From: Psychrobacillus sp. FSL H8-0483
Lineage (GTDB): Bacteria > Bacillota > Bacilli > Bacillales_A > Planococcaceae
Assembly: GCF_038637725.1 (NCBI RefSeq)
Contig: NZ_CP152052.1
Location: 1,719,501 to 1,783,500 of the forward strand
Direction of reading: 5' to 3'
Length of the DNA: 64,000 bases
In this document: positions 34,079-44,134 of the stretch, one piece after another
How positions within the stretch are numbered: the first letter of the stretch is position 1
How the letters are laid out: every line of letters starts with the position of its first letter
Program-made: the position numbers and the translations under genes
Notes under the pieces: model-generated
Told to the model about the DNA's origin: nothing
The model's input: only the letters and a program-made list of their open reading frames with translations
Databases searched by the model: none

Positions 34079-35023
34079 GTGGAACAATACTTAACGTTAT
34101 GTAAACATATTATGGATAATGGTGTAGTGAAAGGGGATCGTACTGGAACAGGAACGAAGAGTGTCTTTGGATATCAAATGCGTTTTGATTTAGAAAAAGG
34201 ATTTCCTTTACTTACGACAAAAAAGACAGCATTTCGTTTAGTTGTTAGTGAATTATTATGGTTCTTAAAAGGGGATACAAACGTAAAAACCTTAATTGAA
34301 GCAAACAATCATATTTGGAACGAATGGGCGTTTGAAAAATGGGTGAAAAGTGACCAATATACGGGACCTGATATGACCAACTTTGGTGTGCGTGCAGCAA
34401 ATGATCCTGCGTTTAAGGCAGTAGTGGATGCCCAAATGGATATTTTCTGCTCAACTATATTGTCTGATGATTCATTTGCCAAGGAATTTGGTGATCTAGG
34501 ACCTGTATATGGTAGACAATGGAGATCATGGCCAGACAAAGACGGAGGGACGATTGATCAGTTGCAAAATCTCATTGATCAAATCAAGAAAAATCCTAAT
34601 TCTAGAAGACATATTATTACGGCATGGAATCCTGCAGAAGTAGACGAAATGGCTTTACCACCATGCCATAGCTTTATGCAATTCTACGTGGCAAATGGGA
34701 AGTTATCTTGTCAACTATACCAACGAAGTGCGGATGTCTTTTTAGGAGTGCCTTTTAATATTGCTTCCTATGCGCTTCTGACGCATTTAATCGCTAAAGA
34801 ATGTCAGTTAGAAGTTGGAGAGTTTGTCCATACTCTTGGTGATGCACATATCTATTCAAATCATATGGAGCAAGTGGAAACGCAATTAACTCGATCTCCA
34901 CGTCCATTACCTACCATTTTATTATCTTCAGAGAAAGCGTCTATATTTGACTTTGAGATATCGGATATTTCGTTGGTAGGGTATGACCCTCATCCAAGAA
35001 TTAAAGCTCCGATTGCGGTATAA
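34079..35023 (+). CDS. thyA: Thymidylate synthase ThyA (long form)
   Basis: A 314-residue enzyme that methylates dUMP with methylene-THF, yielding dTMP and dihydrofolate. Motifs include [21 protein letters not shown], the active-site Cys in [12 protein letters not shown], and FNIASYALL. It belongs to the long bacterial form (as in Staphylococcus, about 318 residues) with an insertion near residues 85-145, not the 264-residue form. I chose the GTG at 34079 because AAGGAG ends 7 bp upstream; an ATG at 34073 would leave only 1 bp. It lies 23 bp before dfrA, which recycles the dihydrofolate produced. Confidence 0.95.
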   Translation: MEQYLTLCKHIMDNGVVKGDRTGTGTKSVFGYQMRFDLEKGFPLLTTKKTAFRLVVSELLWFLKGDTNVKTLIEANNHIWNEWAFEKWVKSDQYTGPDMTNFGVRAANDPAFKAVVDAQMDIFCSTILSDDSFAKEFGDLGPVYGRQWRSWPDKDGGTIDQLQNLIDQIKKNPNSRRHIITAWNPAEVDEMALPPCHSFMQFYVANGKLSCQLYQRSADVFLGVPFNIASYALLTHLIAKECQLEVGEFVHTLGDAHIYSNHMEQVETQLTRSPRPLPTILLSSEKASIFDFEISDISLVGYDPHPRIKAPIAV

Positions 35024-35046
35024 TATAGAAACATAGGAGGCGTCAC

Positions 35047-35538
35047 ATGATTTCATTAATCGTTGCACATGATACAAATTCCGTTATTGGACTTGACAAT
35101 AAAATGCCTTGGCATATACCAGGTGACCTTGCTTATTTTAAAGAAAAAACAATGAATAAAGCAATTGTCATGGGAAGAAAAACGTATGAATCTATCGGTC
35201 GAGTATTGCCAGGACGAAAAAATATTATTGTTACTAGAAACCCTTCTTATAAAGTGGAAGGAGCAGAAGTAGTTACTAATCTCGTCGATGCAATTGCACT
35301 TGCAGAAGCTCACCATGAGGAAGTAATGATCATTGGTGGAGAACAAATATTTCGAGAGGTGTTGCCGAATGCTGATCGACTGTACATCACATTAATTCAA
35401 CATGTATTTAATGGTGATACATATTTTCCAACATACAGTGATGATGACTGGGTGCTCGTAGAAACAACAGAAGAAATGAAGACACCAGAAGGTCATATAT
35501 ATGTGTATTTGGTTTTTGATAGAAAAGTTAGTGAATAG
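35047..35538 (+). CDS. dfrA: Dihydrofolate reductase
   Basis: A 163-residue enzyme. IVAHDTNSVIGLDNKMPWHI holds the Met20-like loop, VMGRKTYESIGR the NADPH site and MIIGGEQIF the conserved GG loop. It reduces dihydrofolate to THF with NADPH and is the trimethoprim target. The chromosomal dfrA type is supported by its place directly after thyA. AGGAGGCG precedes the ATG. Confidence 0.95.
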   Translation: MISLIVAHDTNSVIGLDNKMPWHIPGDLAYFKEKTMNKAIVMGRKTYESIGRVLPGRKNIIVTRNPSYKVEGAEVVTNLVDAIALAEAHHEEVMIIGGEQIFREVLPNADRLYITLIQHVFNGDTYFPTYSDDDWVLVETTEEMKTPEGHIYVYLVFDRKVSE

Positions 35539-35603
35539 GTTGTTCTTTACTCAATTTGTTGATTGAAGCGGCAGATAAGACATCACAAATAGTACGTGAG
35601 CTG

Positions 35604-35648
35604 TGGTGATGGCTTATCGCTCACTCCGCGGAATGTGTCCGCATATAG
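35604..35648 (-). repeat. Beta-family repeat, copy 4 (one end only)
   Basis: GGTGATGGCTTATCGCTCAC followed by CCGCGGAA and GTCCGC is a near-exact reverse complement of the left end of the beta element at 60175. Only about 45 bp of the element remain. Confidence 0.65.
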
Positions 35649-35866
35649 CAGAAATCAAGCGATATAACGAGCTTGTACATACAGTCCCGCAATAATGGGC
35701 TGCGGGCATTTAAAAAGAACAAAGAGCACTTTTACATTGGAAGGTGTGGAGCTTATTCCAATCGCGATCTTTGGCACATCTGACATTTTGAAAAAAAAAT
35801 AACAAAATTCGCTCTGGGTATGTTCAAATAAGTATTTTGCCTTCATATAGTATAGGAAGCATACAA

Positions 35867-35950
35867 ATGAATGACGCAAAAATAGTTCTAGAAGAATTGA
35901 CAACAAGTATTACTCATAAGATTAAGGAAATGAAAACTGTAAGCAAATAG
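35867..35950 (+). CDS. Possible 27-residue peptide
   Basis: A 27-codon frame, MNDAKIVLEELTTSITHK followed by nine residues, is preceded by AGGAAG at 7 bp. It is polar and helical in character. Length is too short for any statistical support; it could be the remnant of a longer gene. Confidence 0.25.
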   Translation: MNDAKIVLEELTTSITHKIKEMKTVSK

Positions 35951-35980
35951 TTTACAGAATAATGTACTTCTTCTTATAAT
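35951..35980 (+). promoter_or_regulatory. Sigma-A promoter of the DegV-family gene
   Basis: TTTACA at 35951-35956 and a perfect TATAAT at 35975-35980 are spaced by 18 bp. Confidence 0.7.
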
Positions 35981-36009
35981 AGAACTATTGAGGAAGGAAG
36001 AGATATATC

Positions 36010-36849
36010 GTGCCTAAAGTTCACATAGTAACAGATTCTACAGCATACATAACAAAAGAGCTGATGGAACAGTTTAATATACACGTTGTACCTTTGACAA
36101 TTCAAATTGATGGAGAGTCATATATAGATGGAATTAATATTCAGCCTGAAGAGTTTTTAGAAAAAATGGCTGTATCAATAGAATTACCAAAATCATCTCA
36201 ACCCGCAGTTGGTGTATTCAAAGAGTTGTACGATAGATTAGGTGAAAATGGAGATCAGGTCATTTCTATTCATATGACTGGTGGCATGAGTGGGACAGTA
36301 AAATCTGCACAGACAGCTGCTGGAATGACAGATTCAGATGTTACGGTGTTTGATTCTAGATTTATATCTTTTGCTCTTTCTTTCCAAGTAGAGGAAGCAG
36401 CAAGAATGGCTGCGAAAGGTGAAACGAAAGAAGCGATTATGGAAAAACTTGCAGATATTCGTTCGAATACTAATTTATTTGTAGTAGTAGATACACTAGA
36501 AAATTTAGTGAAAGGCGGACGCATTGGTAAAGGAAAAGCTATGATTGGTTCATTACTTTCCATTAAGCCAATCGCTAGCCTTGAAGGTGGAGAGTACACA
36601 CCGGTTGCAAAAGTACGTAGCCATAAACAAGTCGTTAACTACTTGTATAATCAATTCTTAGAAGATACAAAAGGGAAAATTGTTAAAGCAGTCGGGATTG
36701 CTCATGCAAATGGACTCTCGATGGCTACTCCATTAATGAAATTAATAGAAGAATCGGGTTTTAAACATACTCAAGTTTCCTTTACATCGCCTGTAATTAG
36801 TACTCATACAGGTCCTGGTGCAATAGGATTTATGTATATGACAGACTAG
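36010..36849 (+). CDS. DegV family fatty-acid-binding protein
   Basis: A 279-residue DegV protein. VTDSTAYI at the N terminus, HMTGGMSGTVKSAQTAA near residue 85 and VVDTLENLVKGGRIGKGKA near 160 are family hallmarks; the Ser/Thr and basic residues hold the carboxylate of a bound fatty acid. In Firmicutes such FakB-type proteins present fatty acids to the kinase FakA. The start is a GTG preceded by AAGGAAGAG. It is followed by a terminator. Confidence 0.9.
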   Translation: MPKVHIVTDSTAYITKELMEQFNIHVVPLTIQIDGESYIDGINIQPEEFLEKMAVSIELPKSSQPAVGVFKELYDRLGENGDQVISIHMTGGMSGTVKSAQTAAGMTDSDVTVFDSRFISFALSFQVEEAARMAAKGETKEAIMEKLADIRSNTNLFVVVDTLENLVKGGRIGKGKAMIGSLLSIKPIASLEGGEYTPVAKVRSHKQVVNYLYNQFLEDTKGKIVKAVGIAHANGLSMATPLMKLIEESGFKHTQVSFTSPVISTHTGPGAIGFMYMTD

Positions 36850-36856
36850 TGTAGAG

Positions 36857-36888
36857 GCAGGGAAGATAATAATTCCCTGCTTTGTTTT
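36857..36888 (+). terminator. Terminator after the DegV-family gene
   Basis: GCAGGGAA and TTCCCTGC pair around GATAATAA and are followed by TTTGTTTT. Confidence 0.65.
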
Positions 36889-36906
36889 ATAGATAAGGAG
36901 TTAACG

Positions 36907-37713
36907 ATGAAATATTTAATAAGTCTTTTATGTATTTTGTTTCTTTCCGGTTGTGTATCCAATGAAATGAAAGAAGTTAGTTTTTCAGAAAGAGAAGCGG
37001 TCCTTTTCGAAGAGTATGTAATTCCCTTTTCTTTTTTTCCGAGAACAATTGAACTAGTTGGACTTGGAGATTCGTTAACGCAAGGGGTAGGGGACGAATT
37101 AAAAAGAGATGGTTATATCGGGCGATTACAAAAAGAAATTTTACAATATAAAGGAATAGAAGGTGTAGTATTAACCAATACTGCAAAAAGAGGTCGGCGA
37201 AGCGATCAACTGTTGAAAATGCTTAAAGATGGGGACATAGATCATCAAATTCGAAAGGCCAGCGTCATTGTATTAACAATTGGCGGTAATGATATGATGA
37301 AAGTTGTCAAGAAAGATTTGTTTGATTTACGAGTAGAAGCTTTTGAAAAGGAATTGGAGAAGTTTGAACGTAATTATGATCATATATTAGAGGAAATTCG
37401 AGAGATTAATAGCATTGCCCCTATTGTTCTTCTTGGTATTTATAATCCTATTACCATTGTGACAGATGAGAAGAGTGAGTTCGATCAAATAGTATCTGAT
37501 TGGAATAATACCATTGAATCAGTTGCATACAGTGATGGAAATGCTTGTTTTGTTCCAATAGATAAATTGTTTATTTCCAATGATAATTTAGTTTATCATA
37601 CGGATTTTTTCCATCCAAATAGTAAAGGCTATCAATTGATTAATGAAGCTGTGATGGATTCATTACAAGATTGTGGTTTGATTGATGTGCAAAATAGGGA
37701 ATTGTTGTTTTGA
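36907..37713 (+). CDS. ypmR: YpmR-like SGNH hydrolase lipoprotein
   Basis: A 268-residue lipoprotein with lipobox LSGC at residues 13-16. The SGNH blocks are GLGDSLTQG (catalytic Ser), TNTAKRG, TIGGNDMM (Asn) and TDFFHPNSKGY (Asp and His). It should be an extracellular membrane-anchored esterase or lipase of the GDSL class; B. subtilis YpmR is the likely orthologue. AAGGAG precedes the ATG. It forms an operon with ypmS, msrA and msrB, with gaps of 12 bp or less. Confidence 0.87.
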   Translation: MKYLISLLCILFLSGCVSNEMKEVSFSEREAVLFEEYVIPFSFFPRTIELVGLGDSLTQGVGDELKRDGYIGRLQKEILQYKGIEGVVLTNTAKRGRRSDQLLKMLKDGDIDHQIRKASVIVLTIGGNDMMKVVKKDLFDLRVEAFEKELEKFERNYDHILEEIREINSIAPIVLLGIYNPITIVTDEKSEFDQIVSDWNNTIESVAYSDGNACFVPIDKLFISNDNLVYHTDFFHPNSKGYQLINEAVMDSLQDCGLIDVQNRELLF

Positions 37714-37725
37714 GGAGTTGGTGAG

Positions 37726-38298
37726 ATGAATAAGTGGAAGATTGCATTCTTTTTATTAATATTAATACTTATCGGAAGCGCAAGTGCGCTCGTTTACTGG
37801 ATAACAGCTCCATCTGAATCGGTGAAAGTCGAACCTATGAAGGCTAATCCAACAGGTAATGTGTTGACAGTAAATGCTACAAAAGAAGATTTTCAAGGAA
37901 TTGCAAATACATTTATTGAAAAAGCTATGGATGATAAACCACTTCCACTGCAATTATTAGTAGATGACCAAATAGTGTTAACATCGGAGTTAACCATCTT
38001 CTCGTTAACTTTACCAGTCAAAATGTATTTTGAGCCTTTTGTTGAAGAAGACGGGAATATTCGGTTGGAGCAATCTTCCCTTGAAGTAGGTCAATTACAA
38101 CTTCCTCCTGAAACAGTGTTAAAGTTATTAAAGGATTCGATTGACTTACCTCCATGGATGATTGTAATGCCAGAAGAAGAACAAGTCCTGATCCAATTAG
38201 CGAATATACCAATGACTTCTGGATTTCGTGTTCGAGCTAAAGAGTTGAATTTAGTGGAAGATAGAATAATATTAGAGATAATCATACCATCAAAGTGA
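37726..38298 (+). CDS. ypmS: YpmS-like membrane-anchored protein
   Basis: A 190-residue protein with one N-terminal membrane helix (residues 5-26) and an extracellular domain typical of the YpmS family, ending GFRVRAKELNLVEDRIILEI. Function unknown; constant linkage to the SGNH lipoprotein gene suggests a joint task at the cell surface. GAGGAG precedes the ATG. Confidence 0.83.
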   Translation: MNKWKIAFFLLILILIGSASALVYWITAPSESVKVEPMKANPTGNVLTVNATKEDFQGIANTFIEKAMDDKPLPLQLLVDDQIVLTSELTIFSLTLPVKMYFEPFVEEDGNIRLEQSSLEVGQLQLPPETVLKLLKDSIDLPPWMIVMPEEEQVLIQLANIPMTSGFRVRAKELNLVEDRIILEIIIPSK

Positions 38299-38307
38299 GG
38301 GGATAAA

Positions 38308-38838
38308 ATGGAAAAGGCAACTTTTGCAGGAGGATGTTTTTGGTGCATGGTAAAACCCTTTGATTCTTATGAAGGAATTGAAAAAGTAGAATCGGGTTAT
38401 ACAGGTGGACATGTTGCTAACCCAACTTATGAACAGGTTTGTTCCAATGCAACAGGCCATTATGAGGCAGTTCAAATTACATTTGATCCAGAGAAGTTTT
38501 CATACGATCGTTTGTTAGATATTTTCTGGGTAAATATCGACCCGACAGATGAGCAAGGGCAATTTTTTGACCGTGGTTCATCTTATCAAACTGCCATTTT
38601 TTATCATTCAGAAGAACAACGAGAGAAAGCGGAGAATTCAAAAGCTACGTTGGATGCATCAGGGAAATTCAATGTGAAAATAGCAACGCAAATATTACCA
38701 TCATCTGAATTCTATGCTGCGGAAGAATATCATCAAGATTATTATAAGAAAAATCCTGCACATTATAAAAGATACTTCGTTGGATCAGGAAGAGCTGCAT
38801 TTGTAGAGAAAAGTAGGGGGTTTCAAAATGAAAGATAA
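38308..38838 (+). CDS. msrA: Peptide methionine-S-sulfoxide reductase MsrA
   Basis: A 176-residue enzyme with the catalytic GGCFWC motif at residues 8-13 and conserved ESGYTGG and EEYHQDYY. It reduces the S epimer of protein-bound methionine sulfoxide. GAGGGGAT precedes the ATG, and the last 11 bp overlap msrB. Length is normal. Confidence 0.95.
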   Translation: MEKATFAGGCFWCMVKPFDSYEGIEKVESGYTGGHVANPTYEQVCSNATGHYEAVQITFDPEKFSYDRLLDIFWVNIDPTDEQGQFFDRGSSYQTAIFYHSEEQREKAENSKATLDASGKFNVKIATQILPSSEFYAAEEYHQDYYKKNPAHYKRYFVGSGRAAFVEKSRGFQNER

Positions 38839-39238
38839 ACTAACTGACATGCAATATTATGTCACACAACAAAATGGAACAGAGCCACCATTTCAAAATG
38901 AGTATGATAAGCATTTTGAAGAGGGAATTTATGTGGATGTTGTATCTGGTAAACCGTTATTTCATTCAAAGGATAAGTATGATGCAGGCTGTGGTTGGCC
39001 GAGCTTTACTAGACCTATTGAAGAACATGAAGTGACAGAGCATTTTGATGATACACACGGAATGAGACGGGTAGAAGTTAGAAGTAAAACAGCGAACTCT
39101 CATTTAGGACATGTTTTTCCAGACGGTCCTAAAGAAGAAACTGGCCTTCGATATTGTATCAATTCTGCATCGATGCGTTTTGTATCAAAGGATAAGCTTG
39201 TAGAAGAAGGCTATGAAGATTACGTAAAACTATTTTAA
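38828..39238 (+). CDS. msrB: Peptide methionine-R-sulfoxide reductase MsrB
   Basis: A 136-residue SelR-domain enzyme. Catalytic Cys 110 lies in [13 protein letters not shown]; Cys 55 in DAGCGWPSF is the likely resolving cysteine. The two CxxC zinc motifs of zinc-containing MsrB are absent, as in the B. subtilis enzyme. It reduces the R epimer and so completes the repair begun by MsrA. It starts inside msrA and ends at a terminator. Confidence 0.95.
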   Translation: MKDKLTDMQYYVTQQNGTEPPFQNEYDKHFEEGIYVDVVSGKPLFHSKDKYDAGCGWPSFTRPIEEHEVTEHFDDTHGMRRVEVRSKTANSHLGHVFPDGPKEETGLRYCINSASMRFVSKDKLVEEGYEDYVKLF

Positions 39239-39247
39239 GTTACATAA

Positions 39248-39290
39248 TAAAAGCACGGAAGAGGACTTTCCCTCTACCGTGCTTTTTTAT
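39248..39290 (+). terminator. Terminator of the ypmRS-msrAB operon
   Basis: AAAGCACGG and CCGTGCTTT pair, with AGAGG and CTCT extending the stem, followed by Ts. Confidence 0.85.
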
Positions 39291-39374
39291 TACAGAATTT
39301 AAGTTTTTCTCTATCAAAGCAAATACATATTACAACAGAAAAATAAGAAGTATTTAGCTTACCTAGCATGACAG

Positions 39375-39455
39375 GAGCTCCGGATATTGTATCTTCGGGA
39401 GCTAAATTTACGAATAGGAAAGTATTCATTCTTTCATTATACAGGACAGCACTTG
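39375..39455 (+). repeat. Alpha-family repeat, copy 3 (left part)
   Basis: The hairpin AGCTCCGG and CGGGAGCT (39375-39402) is followed by an AAAGTATTCATTCT block and CAGGACAGCACT, in the same order as alpha copy 1 at 2956-3030. The right part of the element is missing because the chemoreceptor gene begins here. Confidence 0.65.
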
Positions 39456-39461
39456 CACTTT

Positions 39462-41294
39462 TTACAATTTAAACTCATTCACTACTTTTCTAAGTTCATC
39501 AGCTTGATTAGAAAGTTCAACAGCTGATGCATTAATTTCTTGCATTGCAGCGGAACCTTGTTGGGCTGCAGCTGCGGAAGTTTCCGTGTTCGAAGCAGTG
39601 TTTTCTGCAATTTGTGTTACTTCAATGAAAGATGCAGCAACTTCTTGACTAAAGCCGAGAGTATCTCCAATTTGTTTCACCATTTTATCAATAATCGCAA
39701 TTGTTTCATTGGTTTGTTTCACAATTTGCTCGAGCGAAGCGTTTGTTTCGTTCGCGACTTCAACACCTTTAATCACATTTTCTACGCCTTCATGATTTTG
39801 CTTCACGATGGATGTAACTTCTGTTTGAATAGAAGTGACGATGCCTGTAACTTCTTTCGCAGCATTTTGTGATTGTTCCGCAAGCTTTCTAACCTCGTCT
39901 GCGACTACTGCAAAACCTCTCCCATGTTCTCCAGCACGAGCAGCTTCAATTGCTGCGTTTAATGCTAAAAGGTTTGTTTGTTCAGCAATTGTAGTAATAG
40001 TTTTAATAATGGAAGTAATTTCATACGATTTAGTTCCTAATGCTTCTACCGTTTGGGTCGTGTTTGCCATTGTTTCCTCAATGCTCATCATTACGTTTGA
40101 TGAGTGCTGAACAGATTCTCCACCTTTTCGAGCAGCTTCTATCATGTGGTCTGTTGCCTCTTTAACTGCCTGTGCGTCATTATTTAAATATCTGGTTGCT
40201 TCTTCCAGTGAGTTCATTTTTTGAATAGCAACTGTCATACTTCGCATAGTTTGTTCACTACCAGCAGCAATTTCATTTGTAGAGTCTGCTATGGACTGGA
40301 TTGTTACTGCTGTTTCATCTGAAGAAGCCATAAGCTCCTGTCCACTTGCAGTTACGTTTTCAGTTAGTACACTTACTCGTTTCACTAAGTCAGCAATTGA
40401 GGCGATTAAAACGTTTGTACTGACTGCAATCTCAGCGAATTCATCTTTAGATCGAACTTTCACTCGTCTAGTTAAATCTCCGCCTGCTTGTGCAATGTCT
40501 AATATAGAGCGATTGATTGCGTAAGTACTTCGTTTAATGGAATTAAATAAGTATATTCCAAAAGTTAATGTTAATGCTACGGAGAATACAGTTAGGGCAA
40601 TAAATAAGTACAATGAGGTGCTATTTTCTTTCTTTAACAATGCAATTTGCTCTGCATTCTTTTCCGCTAATAGTGCATTCATTGCTTCAATCTGGACATC
40701 CATATGGTTCATTGCGGTTTTACCATTTCCTGCATTTACTAATTTTTGAGCAGCTTCTATTCCCTGATCTTCACGCATTTTAACAACACGTTCAGAGTAC
40801 TGAAGATAAGTGGTAAAAAACTGATTGATAGATTGAATTTTTTTTAATTCTTCCGGGCGACCTTTATAAGTAGTTTGTAATTCTTTAAAGTGGGTTATGA
40901 TTCTATCTTTATAATGTCTGTAATTTGTCATATAATTTGATTTACCTGTTATGATATAACTCTGTTCAACATTTGCAAGTTGTGAGATTTCTGTTGATAA
41001 TTGATTGACCATCATTTGTTCTTTAATATCGACATTTATGAACTTTTCCAATGCTTGCTGGGAAGAAAACATCTTTCCAGAAGTTAATACTAGCATTGAA
41101 ATTAAAATAACAATAAGTACTGAAAAAATTAAGAGAACTCGTCCACGAATGGAGTTCAAAATATTCGTTTTGGATGTTGTGGACATTTTATTGTCTTTCT
41201 TCTTACTCTTTTTAAGGAAGGAAAAAGAAGGGGTTTTTTTAGGGAAATCCATTTTCTTTTTCTTGTTTTTTCCGCTTTTCAACAAATTTAACAA
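39462..41294 (-). CDS. Methyl-accepting chemotaxis protein
   Basis: A protein of about 610 residues. A Lys-rich cytoplasmic start is followed by a membrane helix (about 50-72), a four-helix-type extracellular sensor of about 150 residues, a second helix (about 228-250), HAMP and the long signalling coiled coil. The hairpin tip reads [20 protein letters not shown], followed by [18 protein letters not shown], which binds CheA and CheW. The start is uncertain: TTG codons at 41294 and 41285 both follow AAAGGG, and ATGs lie further in. The ligand cannot be inferred. Confidence 0.9.
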   Translation of the reverse strand: MLNLLKSGKNKKKKMDFPKKTPSFSFLKKSKKKDNKMSTTSKTNILNSIRGRVLLIFSVLIVILISMLVLTSGKMFSSQQALEKFINVDIKEQMMVNQLSTEISQLANVEQSYIITGKSNYMTNYRHYKDRIITHFKELQTTYKGRPEELKKIQSINQFFTTYLQYSERVVKMREDQGIEAAQKLVNAGNGKTAMNHMDVQIEAMNALLAEKNAEQIALLKKENSTSLYLFIALTVFSVALTLTFGIYLFNSIKRSTYAINRSILDIAQAGGDLTRRVKVRSKDEFAEIAVSTNVLIASIADLVKRVSVLTENVTASGQELMASSDETAVTIQSIADSTNEIAAGSEQTMRSMTVAIQKMNSLEEATRYLNNDAQAVKEATDHMIEAARKGGESVQHSSNVMMSIEETMANTTQTVEALGTKSYEITSIIKTITTIAEQTNLLALNAAIEAARAGEHGRGFAVVADEVRKLAEQSQNAAKEVTGIVTSIQTEVTSIVKQNHEGVENVIKGVEVANETNASLEQIVKQTNETIAIIDKMVKQIGDTLGFSQEVAASFIEVTQIAENTASNTETSAAAAQQGSAAMQEINASAVELSNQADELRKVVNEFKL

Positions 41295-41409
41295 CCCTTT
41301 CTATATTTATGATTTTTTCTTAATATTTTTAATCTTACTTGTTTTAGATTAAATTATCTACACATTTTTGAATTTTCTAAGTCTTCATGACTAAAGGAGG
41401 AAAAAAACT

Positions 41410-41631
41410 ATGAATCAATCGTTTTATTTATTTGCATTAAAGTTCCGTGGAGGACAAAAGAAGGATAAAAAGGCACAATTCGCGGACAATATGTTTCATC
41501 TACATGATTTTCCAAAAGCAGAAACATCTTTTCATGTTCTTTCCCAATATATTGAAGAATTAGCCCATCCAGATATGCCTGCGATTGTTTTTGATGAAAT
41601 TTGGGAACTGTACATGGAACATGGGAAGTAG
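41410..41631 (+). CDS. yozE: YozE family protein
   Basis: A 73-residue protein of the YozE SAM-like fold: FYLFALKFRGG at the start, FADNMFHLHDFPKAETSF in the middle and a C-terminal FDEIWELYMEH. Widespread in Bacillales with unknown function. AAAGGAGG lies upstream of the ATG. Confidence 0.85.
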   Translation: MNQSFYLFALKFRGGQKKDKKAQFADNMFHLHDFPKAETSFHVLSQYIEELAHPDMPAIVFDEIWELYMEHGK

Positions 41632-41702
41632 CATCATCATTGCTATTTTGCCGAAAAAATTGTATTATTAATAAGATAAGTTTTAGAAATGAGGGTAATT
41701 AA

Positions 41703-42407
41703 ATGAGTATACACATTAGTGCTAAAAAAGGTGAAATTGCGGACACAATATTACTTCCAGGAGATCCACTTCGTGCGAAATATATTGCAGAAAATTTCTT
41801 AGAAGATGTTGTACAATATAACGAGGTTCGTAATATGTTTGGTTACACTGGTACATATAAAGGGAAGAGAATTTCTGTCCAAGGTACTGGAATGGGTGTT
41901 CCTTCGATATCTATCTATGTTCATGAGTTAATGAACGACTATGATGTGCAAAAATTAATCCGTGTTGGTACTTGTGGGGCTATTCAAAAAGACGTAAAAG
42001 TACGTGACGTAATTCTTGCACAAAGTGCTTCAACTGATTCAAGCTTAAATAAAGTATTATTGGATGACCTTAGTTTTGCTCCAACCTCAGACTTCGATTT
42101 ATTGTATAAAGCATACAATGCAGGTAAAGAAGCGGGGCTAAACCTAAAAGTAGGGAACGTATTCACTGCAGATTTATTCTACAATGAAAATGCTCAAAAT
42201 GAAAAATGGGCTAGCTACGGAATTCTTGCAGTTGAAATGGAGACCGCTGCATTGTATACATTAGCAGCTAAATTTGGACGCAAGGCACTATCTATATTAA
42301 CTGTTAGCGATCACATTATTACTGGTGAGGCAACTTCCTCTGAAGAGCGTCAAACAACTTTTAATGACATGATCGTTGTTGCACTAGAAGCAGCTATCCA
42401 AGAATAA
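41703..42407 (+). CDS. deoD: Purine nucleoside phosphorylase DeoD-type
   Basis: A 234-residue enzyme that splits purine (deoxy)nucleosides with phosphate. [13 protein letters not shown] and [18 protein letters not shown] are typical phosphate- and nucleoside-site motifs, [12 protein letters not shown] is the ribose site and [10 protein letters not shown] carries the catalytic Asp of the hexameric DeoD group. GAGGG precedes the ATG. A terminator follows. Confidence 0.95.
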   Translation: MSIHISAKKGEIADTILLPGDPLRAKYIAENFLEDVVQYNEVRNMFGYTGTYKGKRISVQGTGMGVPSISIYVHELMNDYDVQKLIRVGTCGAIQKDVKVRDVILAQSASTDSSLNKVLLDDLSFAPTSDFDLLYKAYNAGKEAGLNLKVGNVFTADLFYNENAQNEKWASYGILAVEMETAALYTLAAKFGRKALSILTVSDHIITGEATSSEERQTTFNDMIVVALEAAIQE

Positions 42408-42436
42408 AAAAGTTAGCATGAAAGAACCAATGTCTA

Positions 42437-42471
42437 AATAGACTGTCATATAGATGACAGTCTATTTTTGA
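42437..42471 (+). terminator. Terminator of deoD
   Basis: AATAGACTGTCAT and ATGACAGTCTATT pair around ATAG and run into five Ts. Confidence 0.9.
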
Positions 42472-42483
42472 AAGAAGCTAAGT

Positions 42484-43989
42484 GTGAAAAGGGTGAAGAT
42501 TTTGGACGAACAAAAGCATAATAATGAAGAGGTAGAAACTACTGATTCAAGACCAGCCTCACGTTATATTAAGATAAAGCCGTTTATTTTTCTATTAATG
42601 ATTTTTGCCCTAGTAGTAGCTACGGCAGCTATTACGATGATATCTTTAACTTGGGGAGACGAAAAGATAGTAGATGTTACAAATACTAATACAAACGCAG
42701 AGCGATCTGAGTTCTCTAAGTTATATATGGCCTATGATAAACTAGAAGCAGAATACTATGAAGCTATAGATGAAGAAGCTATTATAAATGGTGCAATTAA
42801 TGGAATGATTGATGCATTAGAAGATCCTTATTCTGATTATATGAACCAAGATGAAGCTTCTCAGTTCAATGAAAGTATTTCTTCTAGTTTCCAAGGAATT
42901 GGAGCTGAAATCCAAGAACGAGATGGTGTAATTACAGTAGTATCTCCTATTAAAAACTCTCCAGCTGAAAAGGCGGGGTTATTACCGAACGATAAGATAA
43001 TGTCTGTTGATGGAAAAGATATTCAGGGCTTTAGCGCGTCAGAAGCAGTCTTATTAATTCGAGGAAATAAAGGTACAGAGGTTACCTTATCTATTAAACG
43101 TGGTAATAACGCTTTAATGGAAGTAACTATTATTCGTGACGATATTCCAATTGAAACCGTTTATGCTGAAATGCTTGAGGATAAAGTTGCTCACATAATC
43201 ATTTCAAGTTTTTCACAGAATACGTATGACGAACTATTAGCAGCCATAGATGAAATGGAAAGCAAAGGTATGAAAGCATTAGTTCTGGATGTTAGACAAA
43301 ATCCAGGTGGGCTTCTCAATTCAGCTATTGATATTTCTAACTTATTTGTAGAAGATGGTAAAACGATTCTGCAAGTGGAGGATAAGGGAGAAAAAGAGGT
43401 TTATCCTGCTTCACCAGGTCCTCGTGTGAATGTACCTGTGACGTTAATTATAGATGAAGGAAGCGCTTCTGCTTCTGAAATATTAGCAGGTGCTTTAAGC
43501 GAATCAGCTAATGTCCCATTAGTTGGATTAAATTCATTTGGTAAAGGTACAGTACAAACAGTGAATGATCTGCCAGATGGCTCGAATATTAAAATTACAA
43601 CTGCTAAGTGGTTAACTCCTGATGGAAACTGGATTCATGAGAAAGGTATTGTTCCTGATTATGTTGTGGAATATCCTTCCTATGCGACTTTAACGCCGTT
43701 AGATCCTACCGTTACTTTAAAAGAGAATCAATCTTCTGAAGCTGTACAAAATGCGAAAGAGATGCTTAAAGCGATTGGTTACGAAGTAGGAGAAGTGGAT
43801 GTAAATTTTGATGCGCAAATGACAGCGGCAGTTAAAAAATTCCAAACTGATAACGAGTTAGAAGCTACTGGTGAGTTGTCTGGGGACACCTCATTCATTC
43901 TGATGGATAAACTTCGTGAAAAAATTCTAAAAGAAGATCCACAATTAGTAAAAGCACAAGAAGTCGTAAAAGAGTTATTAAATAAGTAG
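42484..43989 (+). CDS. S41 C-terminal processing protease (CtpA/CtpB-like)
   Basis: A protein of about 501 residues: N-terminal membrane anchor (about 32-54), helical dimerisation region, PDZ domain (near 115-200, GIGAEIQERDGVITV), S41 protease core with catalytic Ser in DEGSASASEIL and Lys in SFGKGTVQT, and a C-terminal peptidoglycan-binding domain 1. In spore formers CtpB-like enzymes cleave signalling regulators outside the membrane. The start is uncertain: GTG at 42484, GTG at 42493 and TTG at 42502 are all in frame with weak ribosome binding sites. Confidence 0.9.
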   Translation: MKRVKILDEQKHNNEEVETTDSRPASRYIKIKPFIFLLMIFALVVATAAITMISLTWGDEKIVDVTNTNTNAERSEFSKLYMAYDKLEAEYYEAIDEEAIINGAINGMIDALEDPYSDYMNQDEASQFNESISSSFQGIGAEIQERDGVITVVSPIKNSPAEKAGLLPNDKIMSVDGKDIQGFSASEAVLLIRGNKGTEVTLSIKRGNNALMEVTIIRDDIPIETVYAEMLEDKVAHIIISSFSQNTYDELLAAIDEMESKGMKALVLDVRQNPGGLLNSAIDISNLFVEDGKTILQVEDKGEKEVYPASPGPRVNVPVTLIIDEGSASASEILAGALSESANVPLVGLNSFGKGTVQTVNDLPDGSNIKITTAKWLTPDGNWIHEKGIVPDYVVEYPSYATLTPLDPTVTLKENQSSEAVQNAKEMLKAIGYEVGEVDVNFDAQMTAAVKKFQTDNELEATGELSGDTSFILMDKLREKILKEDPQLVKAQEVVKELLNK

Positions 43990-44082
43990 TTCTGATAAAT
44001 ACGCTGTAATTTTTTAGAAGTATATATTTTCTTCTATAACAACATGATCGTTTAACAGAGCCAAATAAATAAAAATACGAAG

Positions 44083-44107
44083 AGCTGGCCGATATGGTCA
44101 GCTTTTT
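44083..44107 (+). terminator. Probable terminator downstream of the S41 protease
   Basis: AGCTGGCC and GGTCAGCT pair with one mismatch around GATAT and are followed by five Ts. Confidence 0.65.
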
Positions 44108-44134
44108 CCACATGAATAAAAGGAGTTAAAGTCG

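Larger units (their letters stand above)
35539..36009. other. 470-bp gap between dfrA and degV
   Basis: It holds beta copy 4, a possible 27-codon frame at 35867-35950 and the degV promoter. The remaining sequence (35650-35850) shows nothing I recognise. Confidence 0.55.
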
